From an uncultured bacterium (GTDB taxonomy: Bacteria; Bacteroidota; Bacteroidia; Chitinophagales; Chitinophagaceae), in NCBI GenBank assembly GCA_903921675.1, contig CAIXQW010000116.1:1-36371 (forward strand): a stretch of 36,371 nt of DNA. The letters run 5' to 3'. A program made the position numbers and the translations under genes. This document shows positions 1 to 7,869 of the stretch, piece by piece (positions within the stretch are counted from its first letter, which is position 1; each line of letters opens with the position of its first letter). The notes beneath the pieces are model-generated. The model searched no databases. It saw only the letters and a list, made by a program, of their open reading frames with translations, and was not told the DNA's origin.

Positions 1-430
1 GTAAGTGGTTCAACAGCAACAGATAATTGTACAGTAAGTTCTATAACACAAAATCCAACAGCAGGTAGTACACTAACTGCAGTGCACAATGGTACTTATA
101 CAGTAGTAGTAACAGCAACAGATGCTGCAGGCAATAGTTCATCATCAAATGTTGTATTAACAGCGAAAGATGTCACTAATCCAGTATTAACTGCTGAAGC
201 AGATCAAGATGTAAATGTTGCAGCGAATTGTGAATTAACGATACCAAACTTAGTAGATGGTTCAACAGCAACAGATAATTGTACAGTAAGTTCTATAACA
301 CAAAATCCAACAGCAGGTAGTACACTAACTGCAGTGCACAATGGTACTTATACAGTAGTAGTAACAGCAACAGATGCTGCTGGAAATAGTTCATCATCAA
401 ATGTTGTATTAACAGCAAAAGATGTAACAG
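1..430 (+). repeat. Tandem 252-bp coding repeat, near-identical copies
   Basis: The stretch starting GGTTCAACAGCAACAGATAA at 7 recurs at 259, a period of 252 bp (84 codons). The first 170 or so bases of the two copies differ at only a handful of positions, nearly all synonymous third-base changes. Similarity breaks down near 427, where the HYR-like module starts. The array probably continues left of the window, so the copy number is unknown. Confidence 0.9.
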
Positions 431-1716
431 CACCTGTAATAACTTGTCCAACAGCATTTACACATTTAGTTAACAGCACAGGATGCTTATATAATGGTAG
501 CATTGGTACACCAACAGCAACGGATAATTGTAGTATTGTTTCTATTGTTCCTGCACCAGCAGGACCTTACCCAGCAGGTGTAACAACTGTAACATGGACA
601 GCTACAGATGCAGGTGGTAACACTTCTACTTGTACACAAACTGTTACAATTACAAAAGAGCCAGTTGTTATACTTGCAACTTCTAGTACCAATCTTTATA
701 CTAACGATTTATTGGATATGGAAATTACTTCACCAACTGGTGGCAGCGCTTATGGTTGGGCAGGCCCATCTGGCGGTAGCTTAAGTTCTACTGACGAATT
801 CTTAAGTGGTACTGTTTCTAGTATTGATAGCGGAATATATGTTGCTACTGTTATAGATGCATTAGGTTGTGTAAACACAGCAAGCATTTTGGTGCAAGTA
901 CATGCTTCTGCAGTAGTAAGATTAAAAGCGTTATTAAGTGGTCCTTACGTGGCGACTGCAGGTTTGATGCACGATTCTTTAAGAACATACGGCATAATAC
1001 CTATTACAGACCCTTACACCGTTGCTCCATTTAATACTATCTTCCCACAAGTAGGTATGCCTAGTCCTAGTTCAAGTGTTGATCCTAGTGTATTCATACC
1101 TACAGGTGCGGATGCCATTGTAGATTGGGTATTTATTCAATTAAGAAGCGCTGCAAACGCAAGTACTGTAGTAGCTACAAGAAGTGCATTAATTCAACGC
1201 GATGGTGACATTGTAGCTTTAGATGGAGTTTCTCCAGTAACATTCCAAGGTACATACCCTGGAAGCTACTTTGTAACTGTTAAGCACAGAAATCATCTTG
1301 GTATAATGACAGCAGGTTCTATTAATATTTTAGAAAACGGTACAGCAGTAGACTTTACAAATCCGGGTACTCCATTGTATCTAAGAGCAGCACCTAACAA
1401 TAATCCTAGTCCTTTGTCAGGAGCAGTAAGGGTAACAGGTGGTAAAAATGTGATGTATGCTGGTAACTGTAATTTAGGTGGACCATCAGCAGCATATAGT
1501 AGATATATCACTTATAGTAATTTACCTAATAGTGATAGAACTACATTATTTTCTGCTGTAGGCTTATCTGGCAACCTCAATGGTTACAATGTTTTGGATG
1601 TTGACATGTCTGGTTCGGCTCGTTTTAATGGGTTTAATCCAGACAGGGTAGTCATATTATTAAACTGTGCAAATAATTCTAGCGGTTTAATCGTAAATGA
1701 ACAAACACCTAATTAA
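1..1716 (+). CDS. Surface repeat protein with HYR-like modules, 3' part only
   Basis: The reading frame is open from base 1, so the N-terminus lies outside the window; GTG codons inside the repeat are not starts. Visible order: one full 84-residue repeat, most of a second copy, a HYR-like module (nt about 427-650, with the DNC and TATDAGGN-type motifs usual for HYR), an Ig-like module (about 658-900), then a C-terminal region of about 270 residues. That last region carries motifs such as IVDWV, QRDGD and KHRNHLG, which from memory recur at the ends of large Bacteroidota surface proteins. No type A or type B T9SS sorting domain is visible, and the protein ends in VNEQTPN. It is probably an exported, cell-surface or adhesin-like protein; the ligand is unknown. 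A strong terminator follows. The coding call is secure, the function is inferred only from domain type. Confidence 0.85.
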   Translation, partial: VSGSTATDNCTVSSITQNPTAGSTLTAVHNGTYTVVVTATDAAGNSSSSNVVLTAKDVTNPVLTAEADQDVNVAANCELTIPNLVDGSTATDNCTVSSITQNPTAGSTLTAVHNGTYTVVVTATDAAGNSSSSNVVLTAKDVTAPVITCPTAFTHLVNSTGCLYNGSIGTPTATDNCSIVSIVPAPAGPYPAGVTTVTWTATDAGGNTSTCTQTVTITKEPVVILATSSTNLYTNDLLDMEITSPTGGSAYGWAGPSGGSLSSTDEFLSGTVSSIDSGIYVATVIDALGCVNTASILVQVHASAVVRLKALLSGPYVATAGLMHDSLRTYGIIPITDPYTVAPFNTIFPQVGMPSPSSSVDPSVFIPTGADAIVDWVFIQLRSAANASTVVATRSALIQRDGDIVALDGVSPVTFQGTYPGSYFVTVKHRNHLGIMTAGSINILENGTAVDFTNPGTPLYLRAAPNNNPSPLSGAVRVTGGKNVMYAGNCNLGGPSAAYSRYITYSNLPNSDRTTLFSAVGLSGNLNGYNVLDVDMSGSARFNGFNPDRVVILLNCANNSSGLIVNEQTPN

Positions 1717-1739
1717 GGTTAAGTTATAAACTAAAAGAG

Positions 1740-1773
1740 AGCCAAGAGAATTTTCTCTTGGCTTTTCTTTTTT
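1740..1773 (+). terminator. Rho-independent terminator
   Basis: Arms GCCAAGAGA (1741-1749) and TCTCTTGGC (1754-1762) pair perfectly over 9 bp with a 4-base loop, followed by TTTTCTTTTTT. It ends the surface-protein gene that stops at 1716. Confidence 0.9.
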
Positions 1774-1830
1774 AATATTTCATCCAATGCAATAGTATAT
1801 GAATCAATTATCTTTTTAAAAATAAAAATT

Positions 1831-3927
1831 ATGAACAAAAAAATTTTATCTATCGTTACCATTGTTGGTTTATTTGTAATTTATCTATCTATGAGTTCTA
1901 GCAGCAATGGAATTAATGGGCAAAGTACAGTTGGTTGTGGAGGCGGTAGTTGCCATGGTGCAGCTAATGCAAATACAACTATTACGCTAGCAGGTTTTCC
2001 TACGAACTACGTAAATGGGCAATCTTATAATATCACTGTTTCTGTCAATCATTCCACGCAAGTAGAAGCTGGTTTTGATTTATCTGTAACTGGTGGCACG
2101 ATTTCTTTACCAGGCACAGGAGCTGCTTTAAATGGCACAACAGAAATTAGGCATAATACTCCTAAAACAATCACTGCAGGTAGTGCATCTTGGACATTTA
2201 CATGGACAGCTCCAGCTACTGGCACTGCAGTTATTACATGTTTTGTTGCTGGCAATGCTGCTAATAATAATGGCACCACTTCTGGAGATGCTTGGACAAC
2301 ATCTAGTCAATTGATTGGTGCACCAATTGTAAATTTGGCAGTAACTGCCACTACCACAAATATTTTATGTAATGGTGGTACAAGTACAATTGTTGCAACT
2401 GGAACAAATGGCACTGCACCATATCAATATAAAATTAATGCAGGCACCTACCAATCTAGTGGCACCTTTATAGGTAATACTGCTGGTACATATACTATTA
2501 CTGTAAAAGATGCATCAAATGCAACTGCATCTACAGTAAAAACTATTACACAGCCCAATCAAATTATAGCTCCAATTTCTTCTACAAATATTTTATGTTT
2601 TGGCACTAATAATGCAACAGCACAAATAACCCCAACGGGAGGAACAGGCGCATTTACCTATTCTTGGTCGCCTATAGGAGGCACGGCAGCTTTGGCTACT
2701 AATTTAAATGCAGGCACTTATACATGCACTGTTACAGATGCTAATGGGTGTACCAAAACAGCCACTACTTTAATCACACAACCATTATCGGCTCCTAGTG
2801 TAAGTATTATATCTTCTACAAACGTTGGATGCAATACCGGAGCTACTGGAGCTGCTACGGCAAGTGCTAGTGGCGGTACTGGTGCATTGATGTATGGCTG
2901 GAATCCTGGCCTTATGACTACAGCAAGTGTTGCCAATTTAACTGCAGGCACTTATACTTGTATTGCTATGGATGCAAACCAATGTACTACTGCTACTACA
3001 ATAACTATTACACAAAATGCTGCAATTGTGCCTAGTATTACATCTAATAATATTTTATGTTTTGGACAAAGTAATGGTTCTGCATCTATTACTAGTACAG
3101 GTGGTGCAGGTGGATTTAGTTATATTTGGGCACCAAGTGGTGGAAGTGCAAGCACTGCGAGCAACTTAGTAGCTGGCGTATACACCTGCACTATTACGGA
3201 TGCTAATTTATGTACAAAAACAACTATTGTTGCTATTACACAACCACCTGCTTTAACACTTACATTCTTACAAGGAAATGTGAACTGCAAAAACGGATCT
3301 GATGGATTTGTTACAGCTGCAGTAACCGGTGGTACTGGTGTATATACTTATTCGTGGTTGCCAAGTGGAGTAGGTGTTTCTATTGCTGGTTTAGTTGCAG
3401 GTAGTTACACTTGCAATGTGGTAGATGCTAATGGCTGCTCTGCGTCTCAAGTAGCAACAGTTGCAGGTAGCAATGACACAGCTAATGCAAACTATACACA
3501 AGCATTGAATGTATTATCTGCCATACAACCAAATGCAAATTATCAGTGGTTGAAGTGCGATCCTAATTTGTCTATCATTCCAAATGCCATTGCACAAAAC
3601 TTTACTATACCTGCAGGAGGTAATTACGCATTAATTGTTTCTAGTGGTAATTGTCGCGATACATCTGTATGTAAACCAATTACTGCAGTCGGTATTCATA
3701 ATACAACATTAGACAATAATTTTTTAAGTATGATTTATCCAGGTTATTACAACTATTTAAATTCATCTTCTGCTATTTTAAATTATACTTTATCTAATAC
3801 GCAAGGCGCAATTTTACAAAAAGGAAAAATGCAAATTGGCGACAATAAAATATTGATAAATAATTTTGCAAATGGTGTATATTTTTTAGAAACAAATGGC
3901 AGGGTGTATAAATTGATTGCAGAATAA
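1831..3927 (+). CDS. Choice-of-anchor V domain protein with SprB-type repeats
   Basis: 698 residues. An N-terminal hydrophobic segment (about 5-21) acts as signal or anchor. Next comes a domain with a C-x4-C-H motif (Cys36, Cys41, His42) and a beta-rich region to about 165, which resembles the choice-of-anchor V domain of Bacteroidota proteins. From about 168 to 542 run five modules of about 75 residues of the SprB-repeat type, with GG-G-YTYSW in the middle and AGTYTCTVTDANGC near the end; the first is the most diverged. The last 80 residues look like a degenerate type A T9SS sorting domain, with a NGVYFL motif and a basic end. It is probably exported and surface-attached. The ATG is preceded by an A/T-rich stretch with TATCTTTT at 1809-1816, a weak match to the promoter box. 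A terminator follows the stop. Confidence 0.88.
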   Translation: MNKKILSIVTIVGLFVIYLSMSSSSNGINGQSTVGCGGGSCHGAANANTTITLAGFPTNYVNGQSYNITVSVNHSTQVEAGFDLSVTGGTISLPGTGAALNGTTEIRHNTPKTITAGSASWTFTWTAPATGTAVITCFVAGNAANNNGTTSGDAWTTSSQLIGAPIVNLAVTATTTNILCNGGTSTIVATGTNGTAPYQYKINAGTYQSSGTFIGNTAGTYTITVKDASNATASTVKTITQPNQIIAPISSTNILCFGTNNATAQITPTGGTGAFTYSWSPIGGTAALATNLNAGTYTCTVTDANGCTKTATTLITQPLSAPSVSIISSTNVGCNTGATGAATASASGGTGALMYGWNPGLMTTASVANLTAGTYTCIAMDANQCTTATTITITQNAAIVPSITSNNILCFGQSNGSASITSTGGAGGFSYIWAPSGGSASTASNLVAGVYTCTITDANLCTKTTIVAITQPPALTLTFLQGNVNCKNGSDGFVTAAVTGGTGVYTYSWLPSGVGVSIAGLVAGSYTCNVVDANGCSASQVATVAGSNDTANANYTQALNVLSAIQPNANYQWLKCDPNLSIIPNAIAQNFTIPAGGNYALIVSSGNCRDTSVCKPITAVGIHNTTLDNNFLSMIYPGYYNYLNSSSAILNYTLSNTQGAILQKGKMQIGDNKILINNFANGVYFLETNGRVYKLIAE

Positions 3928-3954
3928 ACTTTTATTATTAAGCAATATTTTTTA

Positions 3955-3986
3955 AATGCCTTGCAACAATGCGAGGCATTTTTTTT
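3955..3986 (+). terminator. Rho-independent terminator
   Basis: AATGCCTTGC (3955-3964) pairs with GCGAGGCATT (3971-3980) over 10 bp with one G-U pair and a 6-base loop, followed by a run of T. It ends the gene stopping at 3927. Confidence 0.88.
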
Positions 3987-4457
3987 GCTCATCATTACTC
4001 AATATGCCGCACCATATATTGCACAAAAGAATACTAGCAAAATTTAATTGTATTTCAATTTTGCTATATCATTTTATTTAGGTTAATGGACAAAATTAAT
4101 GCTCCCAATCGTTGTAGCTATTGCATTACCTGTAAGTCCAATCAAAGTATAGGAATAAAATAACTGCTTTTATTACAATGAATAAAAATATATGCATATT
4201 GGCTGTGTAGTCTTTTTATTAAATGTAGATTTTCATTTTTTAGTTTCGAACGCTTGATTTTTTAAATATGCTATAAATTCCGCTTACCTTTTTGATCAAG
4301 TTGAAAATCCAGAGCAAAGCCTCAGGAAAAAAAGTAAAAATAATAAGAGTGGACTACTTCATTATCTTTATGATGACAAGTGATATTAAAGAAAATACGA
4401 TTAGCTTCAAAATAAAATCCTTATTACTCTCATTCTCTGCAAATCCAATGTATATCT
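3987..4457. other. Intergenic stretch without a supported gene
   Basis: About 470 AT-rich bases between the terminator and the tatC promoter. One inverted repeat is visible: AGCAAAATT (4036-4044) and AATTTTGCT (4057-4065), with no T tract after it. An open frame from a TTG at 4292 to 4480 encodes 62 lysine- and hydrophobic-rich residues that I do not recognise; it has no convincing start and I do not call it. Nothing else is seen here. Confidence 0.5.
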
Positions 4458-4465
4458 TACATTTG
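4458..4465 (+). promoter_or_regulatory. Bacteroidota -7 element before tatC
   Basis: TACATTTG matches TAnnTTTG exactly and ends 17 bases before the GTG start at 4483. No clear TTTG -33 element is seen at the usual spacing. Confidence 0.55.
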
Positions 4466-4482
4466 CGTTTTATAAACTAATT

Positions 4483-5328
4483 GTGTCTATACTTAATCGC
4501 TTAAATAAAAACAGAAATGCCGAGATGACTTTTGTGGATCATCTGGAGGCATTGCGTTGGCATGTAGTACGTAGCTTGTTAGCAATTTTAGTGTTTGCCA
4601 TTTTTGCATTTGTAAAAATAGAATGGATTTTTCAACATATTATTTTAGCACCTACCCATAGCTCTTTTCCTAGTTACAGAGTATTATGTTGGCTTGGGCA
4701 AAAAATTCATGTAGCTTCTTTATGCATGAAAGATGTAGAAATTAGTTTTCAAAGCAATGAACTTAGCACGCAATTTATGATGAGTTTTTCAAGTGCATTT
4801 GTATTTGGTTTTATAGCAGCAAGCCCTTATGTGTTTTGGGAGGTTTGGCGTTTTATCAAACCTGCATTATCTCCGTACGAGTTAAAACAAAGTAGGGGTG
4901 TTATTTTTTGGGTGTCTGCATTATTCTTTTTTGGTGTAGCATTTGGTTATTATATTTTGGCGCCATATACTGTCAATTTTTTTGCATCCTACCAATTAAG
5001 CCCACAATTTCATAATATTTTTAAAATAGACGATTATTTAGACAATATAATATCACTAACAATTGGCACAGGCTTGGTTTTTCAATTGCCAGTAATGGTT
5101 TACTTTTTTAGCAAAGTAGGCATTTTAACTCCGGGTTTTATGCGTAATGTGCGCAAATATGCCGTATTGATTATTTTGGTAGTTGCTGCTGTAATTACGC
5201 CACCAGATATGTTTAGTATGATAATAGTAGCAATACCATTGGTGTTGCTGTACGAAATTAGCATCCGCATTAGTGGAATTGTAGAAAAAGACAGAAAGAA
5301 AAAAGAAATAGAATTTTTCAATTCTTAA
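4483..5328 (+). CDS. tatC: Twin-arginine translocase subunit TatC
   Basis: 281 residues, usual TatC length. This inner-membrane protein is the core receptor for twin-arginine signal peptides and exports folded proteins together with TatA-type subunits, which are not in the window. Family features: the cytoplasmic N-terminal motif FVDHLEALR (17-25), a hydrophobic first helix (about 31-45), the SPYVFWEVWRFIKPALSPYE segment with its conserved Glu120, the GVAFGYYILAP helix, GLVFQLPV (198-205) and the periplasmic TPPD turn near 239-242, followed by a last helix and a charged cytoplasmic tail. The start is GTG at 4483, 17 bases after a TACATTTG promoter box; ATG at 4525 is a possible alternative but would shorten the conserved N-terminus. 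The next gene, rpiB, has its own promoter box. Confidence 0.95.
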   Translation: MSILNRLNKNRNAEMTFVDHLEALRWHVVRSLLAILVFAIFAFVKIEWIFQHIILAPTHSSFPSYRVLCWLGQKIHVASLCMKDVEISFQSNELSTQFMMSFSSAFVFGFIAASPYVFWEVWRFIKPALSPYELKQSRGVIFWVSALFFFGVAFGYYILAPYTVNFFASYQLSPQFHNIFKIDDYLDNIISLTIGTGLVFQLPVMVYFFSKVGILTPGFMRNVRKYAVLIILVVAAVITPPDMFSMIIVAIPLVLLYEISIRISGIVEKDRKKKEIEFFNS

Positions 5329-5410
5329 TTGAGTTGAAAAAAGTTGTTAGTTTTTATACATGCAAATATTATTCATTAAAATAATTTGCCAATTTCCACG
5401 CAAATCCTTT

Positions 5411-5418
5411 TACCTTTA
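5411..5418 (+). promoter_or_regulatory. Probable -7 element before rpiB
   Basis: TACCTTTA is one base off TAnnTTTG and ends 9 bases before the ATG at 5428. It lies inside the longer open frame that begins with TTG at 5386, which argues against that upstream start. Confidence 0.5.
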
Positions 5419-5427
5419 CCCACAGAT

Positions 5428-5883
5428 ATGGAAACAATTTTCAACCTTAATTTGCCTATTGCAATTGGTGCCGACCATGCAGGGTTTGCTTATAAAGAAG
5501 CGATAAAAAAAATGCTAATGGAAGGTGGCTACACCATGGATGATAAAGGCACGGATAATGCAGAAAGTGTAGATTATCCAGACTATGCACATCCTGTAGC
5601 GATAGCTGTAGAAGCGCATGACGATTCTTTTGGCATACTAATATGTGGCAGTGCAAATGGTGTGGCTATTACTGCCAATAAGCACCAAGGTGTGCGTGCT
5701 GCTATTTGTTGGAACAAAGAAATTGCAGAATTGGCAAGAGCACACAACAATGCAAATGTTCTTTGCTTGCCTGCACGCTTTATTACCCCTGCAGAAGCAA
5801 AAGAAATTATCTTAGCATTTATACATACGCCATTTGAGGGTGGTCGCCACGAAAACCGTGTGAAGAAAATTGCTTGTCAATAA
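5428..5883 (+). CDS. rpiB: Ribose-5-phosphate isomerase B
   Basis: 151 residues from the ATG. The enzyme interconverts ribose 5-phosphate and ribulose 5-phosphate in the non-oxidative pentose phosphate pathway, in the cytosol. RpiB/LacAB family motifs are present: GADHAGF with Asp16-His17, the active-site Cys73 in ICGSANGVAITANK, and RAHNNANVLCLPAR with His106. The family's usual GTGIG at the phosphate loop reads GSANG here, a mild change. An in-frame TTG at 5386 would add 14 residues, but that stretch contains the likely promoter box and has no family similarity, so ATG 5428 is preferred. The superoxide dismutase gene starts 27 bases after the stop, with no promoter or terminator between, so the two are probably co-transcribed. 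Confidence 0.95.
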   Translation: METIFNLNLPIAIGADHAGFAYKEAIKKMLMEGGYTMDDKGTDNAESVDYPDYAHPVAIAVEAHDDSFGILICGSANGVAITANKHQGVRAAICWNKEIAELARAHNNANVLCLPARFITPAEAKEIILAFIHTPFEGGRHENRVKKIACQ

Positions 5884-5910
5884 TTTATAAAATAAAAAAC
5901 AGAAATAAAT

Positions 5911-6519
5911 ATGTCACATACTTTACCCGCGCTAGCTTATGCGCATAATGCCCTAGAGCCAAATATTGATGCACGCACCATGGAAATTCATCATGGCAAG
6001 CATCATCAAGCTTATGTAGATAATTTAAACAAAGCCTTAGCTGGACATGCTATGGAAAACGCTTCTTTGGAAGAGTTAATGGCAGCTATGAGCACTTTGC
6101 CACCAGCTGTGCGCAACAATGGTGGTGGTCATTTCAATCATAGTTTGTTTTGGACAATAATTGGTCCAGATGCAGGCACATTGAGTGATGCACTAGCGGC
6201 TAAAATAGAAGAAGATTTAGGCGGAATGGATAAAATGAAATCTGATTTTGCAAATGCAGCAATGACTCGGTTTGGAAGTGGTTGGGCTTGGCTTTGTGTA
6301 AAAGTAGATGGTAAACTTTGCATTTGCAGTTCGCCAAACCAAGACAATCCGTTGATGGATATTAGTGAATGCCCAGGTATACCTATTTTAGGAGTAGATG
6401 TTTGGGAGCACGCTTATTACTTACATTATCAAAATCGTCGTGCAGATTATTTAGCTGCATTTTGGAATGTAGTAAATTGGTCAGCTGTTAGTGAAAGATT
6501 CGCAGCTGCAACTAAATAA
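5911..6519 (+). CDS. sodA: Superoxide dismutase, Mn type or cambialistic
   Basis: 202 residues, normal length for bacterial Fe/Mn SOD, which converts superoxide to hydrogen peroxide and oxygen. The four metal ligands are visible: His27 in MEIHHGKHH, His77 in [11 protein letters not shown], and Asp163 and His167 in [10 protein letters not shown]. The active-site Gln is in the C-terminal half (Gln144 in PNQDNPL) and Gly-Gly-Gly precedes HFNH, which is the Mn-type pattern; metal use cannot be settled from sequence alone. There is no signal peptide, so it is cytosolic. It lies 27 bases after rpiB and is followed by a strong terminator, which makes a probable two-gene unit. Confidence 0.97.
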   Translation: MSHTLPALAYAHNALEPNIDARTMEIHHGKHHQAYVDNLNKALAGHAMENASLEELMAAMSTLPPAVRNNGGGHFNHSLFWTIIGPDAGTLSDALAAKIEEDLGGMDKMKSDFANAAMTRFGSGWAWLCVKVDGKLCICSSPNQDNPLMDISECPGIPILGVDVWEHAYYLHYQNRRADYLAAFWNVVNWSAVSERFAAATK

Positions 6520-6545
6520 TATTTTACTTAGATTATAAATACAAT

Positions 6546-6581
6546 AGCCACAAAGTAGGATTACTTTGTGGCTGTTTTTTT
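6546..6581 (+). terminator. Rho-independent terminator after sod
   Basis: AGCCACAAAGTA (6546-6557) and TACTTTGTGGCT (6562-6573) form a perfect 12-bp stem with a 4-base loop, then G and seven T. Confidence 0.93.
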
Positions 6582-6686
6582 AGGGTGAATTTTTGTATTA
6601 ATTTTATTGATAGGCTGATTATCTTTTAATGATTTATTTACTCTGATTGGATATTTTTTATTTGTCTAATCAATAGTTTTAAATCA

Positions 6687-7754
6687 TTATTCTACCCAAT
6701 CACACATAAATACATTGGTATCTCGAGTGCCTTTATTATTTCTATTGCTGCTAAATATAAATTTTTTGCCATCAGGGCTAAATGCAGGAAATGCATCAAA
6801 GCCGCCATCTCTGCTTATTTTTTCTAAGCCAGTGCCATCTATATTGATTAAATACAAATTAAATGGAAAGCCACGCTTATGCTCGTGATTACTTGCAAAA
6901 ATAATTTTTTTACCATCTGGTGTAAAGTTTGGAGCCCAATTGGCTTGCCCTAAATTCGTAATTTGTTTTGCATCGCTGCCATCTGCATTGGCTACAAAAA
7001 TTTCCATATTGGTAGGCATTACTAAGCCGGTATCTAACAGCATTTTATATTCTGCAATTTCGGATTGTGTTTTTGGTCGGCTTGCACGCCAAACTATTTT
7101 ACTGCCATCTGGGCTAAACCATGCGCCACCATCGTATCCAAGAGAATTGGTTATTTGCTTGACATTGCTACCGTCTATATGCATAGTATATAAATCCAAA
7201 TCGCCATTGCGCATACTACAAAATAATATTTTATCGCCTTTGGGGCTTACTACAGCTTCTGCATCGTAGCCGGGACTATTGGTTAATTGCTTTGTAATTT
7301 TGCCTTTTGTTGTGGCTTCAAAAATTTCGTAGTCTGGATAAATACTCCATACATATTTTTTCCAAACTTCTCTGCTAGCCACTGCTGGACAAGCCTTGCT
7401 ACCAAGGTGCGTAGATGCATACAAAAAGTGTTTGCCGTCTGGCATTAAATAACTGCATGTAGTTCTGCCATCGCCTGTACTTACCATTTTTGTTTTGAAA
7501 GGTTTGCCCATCCTACTTGGCACAGTGCCATAGAAAATTTGATCGCACTCTACTCCGTTTTTTGCATTAGTTTGCTGGAATACAACATGCTTATTATCAA
7601 ACCCAAAATAACATTCTGCATTATCGCCTCCAAAAGTTAGTTGCTGCATGTTTTTAAAATGCTTTTCTCCATCAAACAAAATAGTGTCTTTTGTTTGCGC
7701 TAACATGTTTGCGCTAATGAATGTAGTAGCAATTGCGAATATTATTTTTTTCAT
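6687..7754 (-). CDS. Exported TolB-like beta-propeller protein (PD40 repeats)
   Basis: 355 residues with a Sec signal peptide (1-19, ending NMLAQ). The mature part is made of WD40-like PD40/TolB-type beta-propeller repeats: YDAEAVVSPKGDKILF, YDGGAWFSPDGSKIVW, NWAPNFTPDGKKIIF and FDAFPAFSPDGKKFIF, each followed by a strand such as DLYTMHIDGSN or EIFVANADGSD. Such propellers usually bind proteins or sugars in the periplasm. No peptidase or OmpA-like domain is attached, so this is a stand-alone propeller and its partner is unknown. It starts 115 bases after the S41 peptidase gene on the same strand and has its own promoter box, so co-transcription is possible but not required. Confidence 0.9.
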   Translation of the reverse strand: MKKIIFAIATTFISANMLAQTKDTILFDGEKHFKNMQQLTFGGDNAECYFGFDNKHVVFQQTNAKNGVECDQIFYGTVPSRMGKPFKTKMVSTGDGRTTCSYLMPDGKHFLYASTHLGSKACPAVASREVWKKYVWSIYPDYEIFEATTKGKITKQLTNSPGYDAEAVVSPKGDKILFCSMRNGDLDLYTMHIDGSNVKQITNSLGYDGGAWFSPDGSKIVWRASRPKTQSEIAEYKMLLDTGLVMPTNMEIFVANADGSDAKQITNLGQANWAPNFTPDGKKIIFASNHEHKRGFPFNLYLINIDGTGLEKISRDGGFDAFPAFSPDGKKFIFSSNRNNKGTRDTNVFMCDWVE

Positions 7755-7778
7755 GCTTATCTATAATTTAGGTATAAG

Positions 7779-7786
7779 CAAAAATA
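7779..7786 (-). promoter_or_regulatory. -7 element before the PD40 gene
   Basis: On the minus strand the bases read TATTTTTG, an exact TAnnTTTG match, 24 bases before the ATG at 7754. Confidence 0.45.
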
Positions 7787-7869
7787 AGGTAGCAAAGCTT
7801 AATTGGATTGGTATTATGAATGATAATTGTAAAATAATGGTAATATTCCTAATGCTTTTTGAAGGAATT

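Noticed and set aside
7-430. Possible CRISPR or other non-coding direct repeat array at the left edge
   Set aside because: The 252-bp units are in frame, coding, differ mainly at synonymous sites and have no spacers.
4292-4480. 62-codon open frame before tatC
   Set aside because: TTG start, low-complexity Lys/Ile/Ser composition, no family resemblance, and the tatC promoter box lies inside its end.
5386-5427. Upstream TTG start for rpiB
   Set aside because: It lies upstream of and across the probable promoter box and adds residues not seen in RpiB.
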